Source: JADJYF01 sp043782755 (lineage in GTDB: Bacteria > Pseudomonadota > Gammaproteobacteria > Ga0077536). From it: a stretch of 17,405 bases of DNA. The DNA lies in the NCBI GenBank assembly GCA_043782755.1, contig JAYWAC010000074.1, positions 1-17,405 of the forward strand. Reading direction: 5' to 3'. The position numbers and the translations under genes are program-made. Under the pieces are notes generated by a model that ran no database searches, had not been told where the DNA came from, and saw only the letters and a list, made by a program, of their open reading frames with translations. The number at the start of each line of letters is the position of its first letter. Position 1 is the first letter of the stretch. This document shows, piece by piece, positions 1 through 6,510 of the stretch.

Positions 1-1
1 T

Positions 2-163
2 AACGAAATCTTCCTCATGAGTCAGCATCGCCCGAAACGCTCCATGCATCGTGGCGACGGCTGGACCGCCGAGACCATCGCCGAGCATGCGATCCCGGCC
101 TTGAAGTCGGACTTCTACGCACTCGATCGTTCGCAGGACGTGTGGCCCTGGGATCCGGTGTAG
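2..163 (+). CDS. C-terminal end of an unrecognised protein (5' truncated)
   Basis: An open frame enters from the left edge and runs 53 codons to TAG at 161-163, ending ALDRSQDVWPWDPV. The fragment is hydrophilic with an aromatic, acidic tail; no signal, membrane segment or family motif is recognisable, so no function is assigned. It is on the same strand as the catabolic operon that begins at 256, separated by 92 nt that hold a REP doublet. The stop codon TAG is part of the GTAG head of that repeat, so insertion of the repeat may have set the present C-terminus. That the frame is coding is inferred from its openness, codon use and good stop context; the rest of the gene lies outside the window. 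Confidence 0.5.
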   Translation, partial: NEIFLMSQHRPKRSMHRGDGWTAETIAEHAIPALKSDFYALDRSQDVWPWDPV

Positions 164-240
164 GTGCGACCATTCGCACATTCATTGCCAGAACACATGC
201 AGCGCCGATAGATTTTAATGTGCGAATGGTCGCACCTACA
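159..240. repeat. REPIN: inverted pair of GTAG-type REP palindromes
   Basis: Two perfect 24-nt inverted arms at 159-182 and 217-240 are separated by a 34-nt spacer (183-216). Each arm is itself a small palindrome, GTGCGA-CCAT-TCGCAC, headed by GTAG (160-163; CTAC at 236-239 on the opposite arm). GTAG or GGAG next to an imperfect hairpin is the signature of REP sequences mobilised by RAYT (TnpA-REP) transposases, and two REPs in opposite orientation form a REPIN/BIME. No RAYT gene and no other copy was seen in the window. The whole unit can fold into one long hairpin between the upstream stop codon and the ribosome site of the next operon. Confidence 0.85.
185..214 (+). promoter_or_regulatory. 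Possible sigma70-like promoter inside the REPIN spacer
   Basis: TTGCCA (185-190, five of six matches to TTGACA) is followed after 18 nt by TAGATT (209-214, four of six matches to TATAAT). A start near 220 would leave a short leader before the GGAG site at 245-248. The -10 is poor and such matches arise by chance, so this is only a candidate for the promoter of the 256-7659 operon. Confidence 0.22.
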
Positions 241-255
241 GTCTGGAGTTCACAC

Positions 256-1119
256 ATGAAGGATCACGCTGCGCTGATCGGTACGGTCATCAACCAACAA
301 ACCGAGAGCTATGGCATCAAGGACGCCATCCTCTATGCGCTCGCGGTCGGCGTCGGTAGCGATGCGGTCGATGCGAAACAGCTCCCTTATGTTTATGAAG
401 AACCGACGCTGCAAACCCTGCCGACCTTGGCATTGGTGATCGCCTATCCCGGCTTCTGGATGCGCGACCCGCAATACGGCTTCACCTGGCAGCAGGTGCT
501 GCACGCCGAAGAAGCACTGGAAATTCATGAACCCTTGCCGCCGTCCGGCACGGTCACCGGCGAAACCCTCATTGAAGATGTCGTCGATCGCGGCGCCGAC
601 AAGGGTTGCTTCGTCTATCTCAAGAAAGAACTGCGCAGCGCCGACGGCAAGACGCTCTATGCGACGGTACGCTCTAACACCCTCGCCCGTGCCGATGGTG
701 GCTTCGGTGGCAAAAGCCAAGCGCGCCCCGCCCCGCCGGCACCGCCGGAACGTGCTCCTGACCTGGTCTGCGATCTGCCGACTACCTTCAATCAGGCGCT
801 GTTCTATCGTCTGTGCGGCGACATGAATCCGCTGCACGCCGATCCTGCGGTCGCTACCGGCGCCGGTTTCGAGCGCCCGATCCTGCACGGTCGTTGCACC
901 TTGGGTGTGGCCATGCACGCCATCTTGCGCAGCTGCTGCGACTACGATGCGCGCCGCATGAAGACCCTCAACGTGCGCTTCTCCTCGCCCTTCCTGCCGG
1001 GCGAAACTCTGCGCACTGAAATCTGGAACGATGCTGGCATCGCCTATTTCCGCAGTTCCTCGCTCGAACGCGGCGTGGTGGTGCTGAACAATGGCAGTGC
1101 GCGTATCGCGTCCTTTTGA
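256..1119 (+). CDS. MaoC-type (R)-specific enoyl-CoA hydratase 2
   Basis: This 287-residue double-hotdog protein would add water to a trans-2-enoyl-CoA to give a (3R)-hydroxyacyl-CoA in the cytoplasm. Residues 1-125 form the degenerate N-terminal hotdog (ILYALAVGVG at 25-34, as in the hydratase unit of peroxisomal MFE-2). Residues 170-287 carry the catalytic hotdog with the hydratase 2 signature YRLCGDMNPLHADP (184-197), including the Asp189/His194 dyad, followed by FERPILHGRCTLG (205-217). The length fits the MFE-2 hydratase class and not the longer Mch or the differently built Meh of the 3-hydroxypropionate bicycle. The ATG at 256 is chosen because GGAG lies 7 nt upstream; the frame stays open further upstream only through the REPIN. 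The next gene starts 6 nt after the stop. Family assignment is firm; the substrate is unknown. Confidence 0.88.
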   Translation: MKDHAALIGTVINQQTESYGIKDAILYALAVGVGSDAVDAKQLPYVYEEPTLQTLPTLALVIAYPGFWMRDPQYGFTWQQVLHAEEALEIHEPLPPSGTVTGETLIEDVVDRGADKGCFVYLKKELRSADGKTLYATVRSNTLARADGGFGGKSQARPAPPAPPERAPDLVCDLPTTFNQALFYRLCGDMNPLHADPAVATGAGFERPILHGRCTLGVAMHAILRSCCDYDARRMKTLNVRFSSPFLPGETLRTEIWNDAGIAYFRSSSLERGVVVLNNGSARIASF

Positions 1120-1125
1120 CTTCCC

Positions 1126-2343
1126 ATGCAAGCCATCTTGACAGGCATGCGTATCATCGAAGGCTCGGCCTTCATCGCCGCGCCGCTGTGCGGCATGACC
1201 CTCGCGCAACTCGGCGCCGATGTGATCCGCTTTGATCAACTGGGCGGTGGTATCGACTATCACCGCTGGCCGGTGACGAAAGATGACACCAGCATCTATT
1301 GGGCGGAGATGAACAAAGGCAAGCGCTCGATCGCCGTCGACATTCGCTCGCCTGCCGGTCGTGAACTGGTGACCGAACTGATCTGCGCACCCGGTGAGAA
1401 CGGTGGCATCTTCTCGACCAATCTGCCGGCGCGTGGCTGGCTGGCCTACGAGAGTTTGAGCGCGCGACGTCCCGATCTGATTCAGCATGAGATCGTCGGC
1501 GATCGTCATGGTTCGAGCGCGCTCGATTACACCGTCAACGCCAAGGTCGGCTTGCCCTATCTGACCGGCCCCGAGGAAGATCTGCGCCCGGTCAATCACG
1601 TCTTGCCGGCCTGGGATATCGCGACCGCCTATCTCGCCGCCATCAACCTGCTGGCCGCCGAGCGTCACCGTCGTCTGAGCGGCGAAGGCCAGCAGATTAA
1701 GCTGGCACTCGCTGACGTCGCCTTGGCGGCGGTCGGCAATCTCGGTTTCATCGGCGAGCTGCATGTCAACCACGAGACGCGTGGCCGCAACGGCAACTAC
1801 CTCTACGGCGCTTTCGGTCGCGACTTCGTCTCAAGCGATGGTCAGCGCGTGATGATCATCGCGGTCAGCGCCAAGCAATGGCAGGGCCTGCTGAAAGCCA
1901 CCGGTTTGAGTGCCGAAGTTGGCGCGCTCGCCAGCCGTCTTGGTCTCGACTTCGATCAGGAAGGCGATCGTTTCAACGCGCGACGCGAACTGTGTGCCCT
2001 GCTCGAACCGTGGTTCGCCCAACAGCCTTTTGCTCATCTCGCGAAAGTCTTCGAGGAATGCGGCATCTGCTGGGATAAATACCAGACAGTGCGCGAGCTG
2101 GTCGAAAATGATCCCGATTGCTCGCCTGATAATCCGATTTTCTCCAACATCGAACAGCCCGGCATCGGTACTTATCCGGTGTGCGGCACGCCGATGTATT
2201 TTTCTAAGATCGAACGCCAGCCACCGCGCCCTGCCGCGCGGCTTGGCCAGCATACCGATGAAATTCTGGCGGACGTGCTCGGCCTCGACAGTGCCGCTAT
2301 CGGCCGCCTGCATGACCAAGGCGTCGTCGCCGGCGCGGAGTAG
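1126..2343 (+). CDS. mct: Mct-like 2-methylfumaryl-CoA isomerase (family III CoA-transferase)
   Basis: A CaiB/BaiF (family III) CoA-transferase of 405 residues. From memory it matches Chloroflexus Mct, mesaconyl-CoA C1-C4 CoA transferase, along its length: VEGSAFIAAPLxGMTLAQLGADVIRFD-like N-terminus (11-37), RWPVT (47-51), NKGKRSIAVDIR (63-74), NHVLPAWD (157-164), NYLYGAFGRDF (near 224-234), DPDC plus DNP and EQPGIG in the C-terminal part, and LGQHTDEIL near the end. Asp164 in PAWD is the position of the family's nucleophilic Asp, which forms the mixed anhydride with the carboxylate. Mct moves CoA within one molecule, from the C1 to the C4 carboxyl of mesaconate. It begins 6 nt after the hydratase stop with no clear Shine-Dalgarno, suggesting translational coupling. 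No Mcl, Mch or Meh gene is visible here, so the physiological substrate may differ. Confidence 0.8.
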   Translation: MQAILTGMRIIEGSAFIAAPLCGMTLAQLGADVIRFDQLGGGIDYHRWPVTKDDTSIYWAEMNKGKRSIAVDIRSPAGRELVTELICAPGENGGIFSTNLPARGWLAYESLSARRPDLIQHEIVGDRHGSSALDYTVNAKVGLPYLTGPEEDLRPVNHVLPAWDIATAYLAAINLLAAERHRRLSGEGQQIKLALADVALAAVGNLGFIGELHVNHETRGRNGNYLYGAFGRDFVSSDGQRVMIIAVSAKQWQGLLKATGLSAEVGALASRLGLDFDQEGDRFNARRELCALLEPWFAQQPFAHLAKVFEECGICWDKYQTVRELVENDPDCSPDNPIFSNIEQPGIGTYPVCGTPMYFSKIERQPPRPAARLGQHTDEILADVLGLDSAAIGRLHDQGVVAGAE

Positions 2344-2351
2344 ATGAGACG

Positions 2352-3422
2352 ATGAGTACGCGACAGGAAAAATTTTCCGGGACCAAGGCGGTGCAGTCGC
2401 ACCTGGCCTTCGCCACCGATAAGCTTGAGCAGTTCATGGCGGAGAAGGTCGACGACTACGCAGGCCCGTTCGAAGTGCGTGAATTCAAGGGCGGCCAATC
2501 CAACCCCACCTATCAGCTGGTCACACCGACACGTCGCTATGTGCTGCGACGCAAGCCGCCGGGTGTGTTGCTGCCCTCGGCGCACGCGGTCGATCGCGAA
2601 TTTCGTGTCATCGATGCCTTGCATCGCGCCGGCTTCCCCGCGCCGCGCGCCTATGCGCTGTGCGAGGACGAGTCCGTGGTCGGCACCGTGTTCTACATCA
2701 TGGAAATGGTCGAGGGCCGCATCCTGTGGGACTTGTCCTTGCCGGGTCACACCCCGGCCGAGCGCGGCGCCATCTACGACGCGATGGTTGTAACGCTCGC
2801 CCACCTGCAGAGTCTCGACTACAAAAAAGTCGGCCTCGAAGGTTTCGGCAAGCCCAACGACTACATGGCGCGCCAGATACATCGCTGGTCGAAAATCTAT
2901 ACCGCCTCCGAGACCAGCAAGATCCCGCTCATGGACAAGCTCAACGAATGGCTGCCACAGCACATCCCAGCGTCCGATGAGACCTGCATCATTCACGGCG
3001 ACTATCGCCTCGACAATATGATTCTCCATCCCACCGAAAATCGCGTGGTGGCGGTCCTCGACTGGGAGTTGTCGACCTTGGGCGACCCGCTCGGCGATTT
3101 CTGTTATCACATGGCGCCATGGGTGATCCCGGCGGTCGATGAACGCGTATCCAGTCTCGAAGGGTTGGATCTCGCCGCGCTCGGTATTCCGACCCAGGCG
3201 CAGTACCTCGCACGCTATTGCGAACTGACCGGTCGCGGCGAAGTCGCGCATATGGACTTCTTCAACGCCTATACCGCGTGGCGCTTGGCGGCGATTTATC
3301 AGGGCATCATCAAGCGCGTGCTGGATGGCACAGCGGCGAGTTCCGACGCGCCAACGACCACCGATATCGTCGAGCGCTTCGCCGAGCGCGCCTGGGAATA
3401 TGCGCAGGGCAAACGAACGTAA
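2352..3422 (+). CDS. ACAD10/11-like acyl-CoA phosphotransferase (APH fold)
   Basis: A 356-residue aminoglycoside-phosphotransferase-fold kinase of the group related to the N-terminal domain of mammalian ACAD10/ACAD11, to LvaA of Pseudomonas levulinate catabolism, and to mycobacterial FadE36. Visible parts: a Gly-rich nucleotide loop GGQSNPTY (47-54), the beta-3 strand YVLRRKPPG (63-71), FYIMEMVEG in the hinge (114-122), the catalytic loop IHGDYRLDN (214-222, Asp217 base, Asn222 metal ligand) and the metal motif LDWELSTLGDP (236-246, Asp237). Characterised relatives phosphorylate the 4-hydroxyl of 4-hydroxyacyl-CoA so that a partner dehydrogenase can eliminate phosphate. Its place 13 nt before an acyl-CoA dehydrogenase gene supports that role over antibiotic resistance. 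The start follows the Mct stop by 8 nt, with GGAG at 2337-2340. Confidence 0.85.
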   Translation: MSTRQEKFSGTKAVQSHLAFATDKLEQFMAEKVDDYAGPFEVREFKGGQSNPTYQLVTPTRRYVLRRKPPGVLLPSAHAVDREFRVIDALHRAGFPAPRAYALCEDESVVGTVFYIMEMVEGRILWDLSLPGHTPAERGAIYDAMVVTLAHLQSLDYKKVGLEGFGKPNDYMARQIHRWSKIYTASETSKIPLMDKLNEWLPQHIPASDETCIIHGDYRLDNMILHPTENRVVAVLDWELSTLGDPLGDFCYHMAPWVIPAVDERVSSLEGLDLAALGIPTQAQYLARYCELTGRGEVAHMDFFNAYTAWRLAAIYQGIIKRVLDGTAASSDAPTTTDIVERFAERAWEYAQGKRT

Positions 3423-3435
3423 GGATGGACCGCAC

Positions 3436-4602
3436 ATGACATCAGTAGCAGACAAACTGCGCTTCGAACCGACCGCCTTGCCGGCGTCGCTAGAAACACT
3501 GCGCGCCGACGTGCGTGCATTTCTGAAGGACGCCCTGGCCGATGTGCCGGTGGTCAAACGCAGTCACAGCTGGGAAGCCTACGACGCCGAGTTCTCGGCC
3601 AAACTCGGCGCCCAGGGCTGGATAGGTATGACCTTGCCCACGGCCTACGGTGGTCACGGACGCAGCGCGCTTGAGCGCTACGTGGTGGTCGAGGAATGCC
3701 TGGTGGCAGGCGCACCGACCGCGTTTCATTGGGTCGCCGATAGACAGAGCGGCCCGCTGGTCGTGCGCTACGGTACCGAAGAGCAGAAGCAGACCATCGT
3801 ACCGGCCATCACCGCCGGCAAGGCCTGCTTTGCCATCGGCATGAGCGAACCCAATTCTGGATCAGACCTGGCCTCGCTGCGCACTCGCGCCGAGCGCACC
3901 GCGACCGGCTGGAAGATCAACGGCACCAAGATCTGGACCAGCAACGCCCATCGTGCGAACTACATGATCGCGCTGTTCCGCACCGATCCCGATCCGACCA
4001 AGAAACATGCCGGCCTCTCGCAGTTCCTGATCGACTTGAGCAAGACCAAGGGCATCACGCCGCGCCCGATCCAGAACCTCGCCGGCGGTCGCAACTTCAA
4101 CGAAGTCGCTTTTGTCGATGCCGAACTGCCGCCCGATGCGCTGCTCGGTAGCGAAGGCCAGGGCTGGCGTCAGGTCACCGAGGAACTCGCTTTCGAGCGC
4201 AGTGGCCCGGAGCGTTATCTGTCGTGCTTCTTCCTGCTGCGCAAGTTGATCGATGTTGTAAAAGACCGAGCCTCACCCGCGACTTTGGCGCGCATCGGCT
4301 CGCAGGTCGCGTGGGCCGCCACCCTGCGCACCATGTCCTTGAGCATCGCCGCCAAGCTCAACGCCGGACAGGATCCGGCACTGGAAGCCTCGGTAGTGAA
4401 AGACCTCGGTTGTCAGTTCGAACAAGCCCTGCCTGGCCTCGCGCAAGAAATCTGCGCGCTCGAACCGACTCTCGAAGGGTATGGCTCGGACTATCAACAG
4501 GTGCTGGGCGCCTTGATCCAGGTCGCGCCGTCCTTCTCACTGCGGGGCGGCACGCCGGAAATCATGCGCGGCATCATCGCCAAAGGCTTGGGTGTGCGAT
4601 GA
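3436..4602 (+). CDS. Acyl-CoA dehydrogenase, large (catalytic) subunit of a probable pair
   Basis: A 388-residue FAD acyl-CoA dehydrogenase: N-terminal helical domain with LPTAYGGHG (67-75), FAIGMSEPNSGSDLASL (132-148, flavin and substrate loop), INGTKIWTSNA (161-171), and a helical C-terminal domain. The Glu of short- and medium-chain enzymes near the C-terminus (EGT) is Gly here (LRGGTPEIMRG, 369-379). Glu254 in LAFERSG instead sits at the helix-G position used as base in isovaleryl- and long-chain acyl-CoA dehydrogenases and in steroid-degradation FadE heteromers. This pattern, plus the short dehydrogenase that starts in the ATGA overlap at 4599, suggests an alpha2beta2 enzyme. With the kinase upstream it could also eliminate phosphate from 4-phosphoacyl-CoA. 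The ATG at 3436 is preceded by AAGGA about 10 nt upstream; the longer upstream frame overlaps the kinase gene and is rejected. Confidence 0.87.
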   Translation: MTSVADKLRFEPTALPASLETLRADVRAFLKDALADVPVVKRSHSWEAYDAEFSAKLGAQGWIGMTLPTAYGGHGRSALERYVVVEECLVAGAPTAFHWVADRQSGPLVVRYGTEEQKQTIVPAITAGKACFAIGMSEPNSGSDLASLRTRAERTATGWKINGTKIWTSNAHRANYMIALFRTDPDPTKKHAGLSQFLIDLSKTKGITPRPIQNLAGGRNFNEVAFVDAELPPDALLGSEGQGWRQVTEELAFERSGPERYLSCFFLLRKLIDVVKDRASPATLARIGSQVAWAATLRTMSLSIAAKLNAGQDPALEASVVKDLGCQFEQALPGLAQEICALEPTLEGYGSDYQQVLGALIQVAPSFSLRGGTPEIMRGIIAKGLGVR

Positions 4603-5651
4603 ACGAAACACAGCAAATGCTGGAAGACACGGTCAATCGCCTGTTTGGCGCTCGACTAGGCTGGGACACGCTGACCGCCATCGAAGAACAGGGCTTCCCA
4701 ACCAGTCTGTGGGCCGAGACCGTCGAACAGGGTATCCACAAGGTACTGGCCGACGAGAAGTCGGGCGGCATGGGCGTGGGCTGGGCCGAGGCCTATCCGG
4801 TGCTGCGAGCCTGTGGTCGTCATGCCGTGCCCTTGCCGGTGGTGGAAGCGGTGATCGCCGAATGGCTGGCGCGTCAGGCCGGTGCCTCGCTGCCGGCAGG
4901 CGTGCCCGGTTTGTTGACTAAGACCCTTGCCGCCGACGCGCTCAGTGCGTCCGGTCTGAAACTCGTCGATGCGCGCACGCCTTGGGGCCGCAATGCGGAC
5001 TTCCTGATCGGTGTGGCCGCCACGGGCAGCGGCGCCGAATTGATCATCACCTCGACCACGGGCTTGCAAGTCGCGGCCGAAGAGAACATCGGTCGTGACC
5101 CGCGCGATAGCTTGTCGGGCCAGGCGGCCATCATCACGCGTCATGCGCTGCCCTTATCGGCTGACTGCATTCATTGGCTGGGTGCCCTTGCGCGCAGTGC
5201 ACAGATTGCCGGCGCAGGCGCAGCAGCACTCGATCTCGCCCTGAAGTACGGTGCCGAGCGTTCGCAATTCGGCAAACCGCTGTCGGGCTTTCAGGCTATT
5301 CAGCACTATCTCGCCGATCTCGCCGGTGTGGTGGCCTCGGTCGATGCCATCTGTATGACGGCCTGCGTCGGTCTCGACCAGCGCGGCATGGCGGCGCAAG
5401 GTCGCAACGCGCGCTTCGAGATTGCGGCCGCCAAGTGCCGCGCCAGCGAAGCGGTAGAGAAACTCACGCGTCTCTCGCATCAGGTGCATGGCGCCATCGG
5501 CTTTACTTACGAATACGGCCTGCACTTCCTGACCCGCCGCCTGTGGGCTTGGCGCGCCGAATTCGGCGGCGCCGGTGAATGGGGCGAATATCTCGGCCGC
5601 ATCGCGGTCGAGGTCGGCGGCGATGGCATCTGGCCGACTATCACCGCTTGA
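4599..5651 (+). CDS. Acyl-CoA dehydrogenase-like short partner subunit
   Basis: A 350-residue acyl-CoA dehydrogenase homologue. The C-terminal helical domain is well kept: LALKYGAERSQFGKPLSGFQ near 221-240, and HQVHGAIGFTYEYGLHFLTRR near 295-315. The N-terminal and middle domains are short and diverged, with no clear TEPxxGSD flavin loop. Neither known catalytic Glu position is filled: there is no ER at the helix-G site and no EGT near the end, where RRLWAWRAEFGG is found instead. This is the profile of the non-catalytic subunit of heterotetrameric dehydrogenases such as FadE28/FadE29 of actinobacterial steroid breakdown. Its start codon overlaps the stop of the preceding dehydrogenase (ATGA, 4599-4602), the arrangement expected for subunits made in equal amounts. 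The partner role is inference from context and missing residues. Confidence 0.82.
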   Translation: MNETQQMLEDTVNRLFGARLGWDTLTAIEEQGFPTSLWAETVEQGIHKVLADEKSGGMGVGWAEAYPVLRACGRHAVPLPVVEAVIAEWLARQAGASLPAGVPGLLTKTLAADALSASGLKLVDARTPWGRNADFLIGVAATGSGAELIITSTTGLQVAAEENIGRDPRDSLSGQAAIITRHALPLSADCIHWLGALARSAQIAGAGAAALDLALKYGAERSQFGKPLSGFQAIQHYLADLAGVVASVDAICMTACVGLDQRGMAAQGRNARFEIAAAKCRASEAVEKLTRLSHQVHGAIGFTYEYGLHFLTRRLWAWRAEFGGAGEWGEYLGRIAVEVGGDGIWPTITA

Positions 5652-5680
5652 ATGACAGCCTGCGCGGAGAGAAGAACACC

Positions 5681-6484
5681 ATGCTCGACAACGATCTGAT
5701 ACTTGAGATCGACGGACTCATTGCCCGTCTCACCATCAATCGCCCCGCTTCGCGCAACCCGCTCGGCCAGCCCGGTGACGGCGCGCGCTTCCGTGCCGCC
5801 GCCGATGCCATCAACGCCGACAAAAACCTGCGTTGCGTGATCATGACCGGTGCCGGTCCGGCCTTCTCGGCAGGAGGCGATCTGAAAGCGATGCGCGACA
5901 AGAGTGGCTACTTCGGTGGCAGCGCGCCGGAAATTCGCGACCATTATCGCGAGCATATCCACGGCATCATCCACGCGATGTGGGATATCGAAGTGCCGAT
6001 AGTCGGTGCCATCAATGGCCCGGCGATTGGGCTAGGCAACGACGTTGCCTCGCTGTGCGACATCCGTATCGCGGCCGCCTCGGCACGCTTCGGCGCGACC
6101 TTCCTCAAGGTCGGCCTGCTGCCTGGTGATGGCGGTGCGTGGTTGCTGCCGCGTCACATCGGTTGGTCGCGCGCCGCGCAATTGTTTTTCACCGGTGATC
6201 TCATCGATGCGCAGACCGCGTGCGACTGGGGCCTGGTGTCGGAAGTCGTGGCGGATGCCGATCTCATGGCGCATTGCGAAGCGCTGGCGAAAAAGATCTG
6301 CGTGCAGCCGCCGCAGGCTCTGCGCATGACCAAGAAGCTCATGCGCGACGGCACCATGGCCAACTTCAACACCATCATGGAAATGTCGGCCGCGCTGCAG
6401 GCCACCCTGCATCAGACCGAGGATCACATGGAAGCGCTGAACGCCTTCTTCGAGAAACGGGTGCCGGAGTTCAAGGGGCGCTGA
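5681..6484 (+). CDS. Crotonase-family enoyl-CoA hydratase/isomerase, atypical active site
   Basis: A 267-residue crotonase-superfamily protein acting on acyl-CoA. The oxyanion-hole elements are present: AFSAGGDLKAM (61-71) and INGPAIGLGNDVASLCD (111-127). The two Glu residues of classical hydratase (144 and 164 in the mammalian enzyme) align with Asp121 and Phe141, so the usual water-adding pair is incomplete. Asp150 in LLPGDGGAWLLPR (146-158) recalls the Asp of the isomerase PaaG (IPDCGGTWLLPR) more than a hydratase. An isomerase or an unusual hydratase is therefore more likely than FadB-type chemistry. The ATG at 5681 has a GGAGAG site 8 nt upstream and lies 29 nt after the dehydrogenase subunit gene, so it is in the same operon. 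Residue mapping was done by eye and carries some error. Confidence 0.82.
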   Translation: MLDNDLILEIDGLIARLTINRPASRNPLGQPGDGARFRAAADAINADKNLRCVIMTGAGPAFSAGGDLKAMRDKSGYFGGSAPEIRDHYREHIHGIIHAMWDIEVPIVGAINGPAIGLGNDVASLCDIRIAAASARFGATFLKVGLLPGDGGAWLLPRHIGWSRAAQLFFTGDLIDAQTACDWGLVSEVVADADLMAHCEALAKKICVQPPQALRMTKKLMRDGTMANFNTIMEMSAALQATLHQTEDHMEALNAFFEKRVPEFKGR

Positions 6485-6510
6485 GTCCGTCGCGCGACAG
6501 GGCAAGCCGC

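Noticed and set aside
250..1773. Long minus-strand open frame of about 507 codons opposite the hydratase and Mct genes
   Set aside because: It is antisense to two genes with clear family motifs; its composition is Arg/Gln/Gly/Asp-rich without a recognisable domain, as expected from the mirror frame of high-GC coding DNA.
2352..3422. Antibiotic (aminoglycoside) resistance kinase
   Set aside because: The fold is shared, but the sequence blocks and the position in front of acyl-CoA dehydrogenases match the ACAD10/11-LvaA group.
2172..3557. Minus-strand open frame of about 461 codons opposite the kinase gene
   Set aside because: Shadow of the kinase and flanking genes; no motif and no ribosome site.
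256..6484. A complete 3-hydroxypropionate bicycle or ethylmalonyl-CoA cluster
   Set aside because: Only the Mct homologue points that way; malyl-CoA lyase, Mch, Meh, propionyl-CoA synthase and methylsuccinyl-CoA dehydrogenase-length genes are absent.
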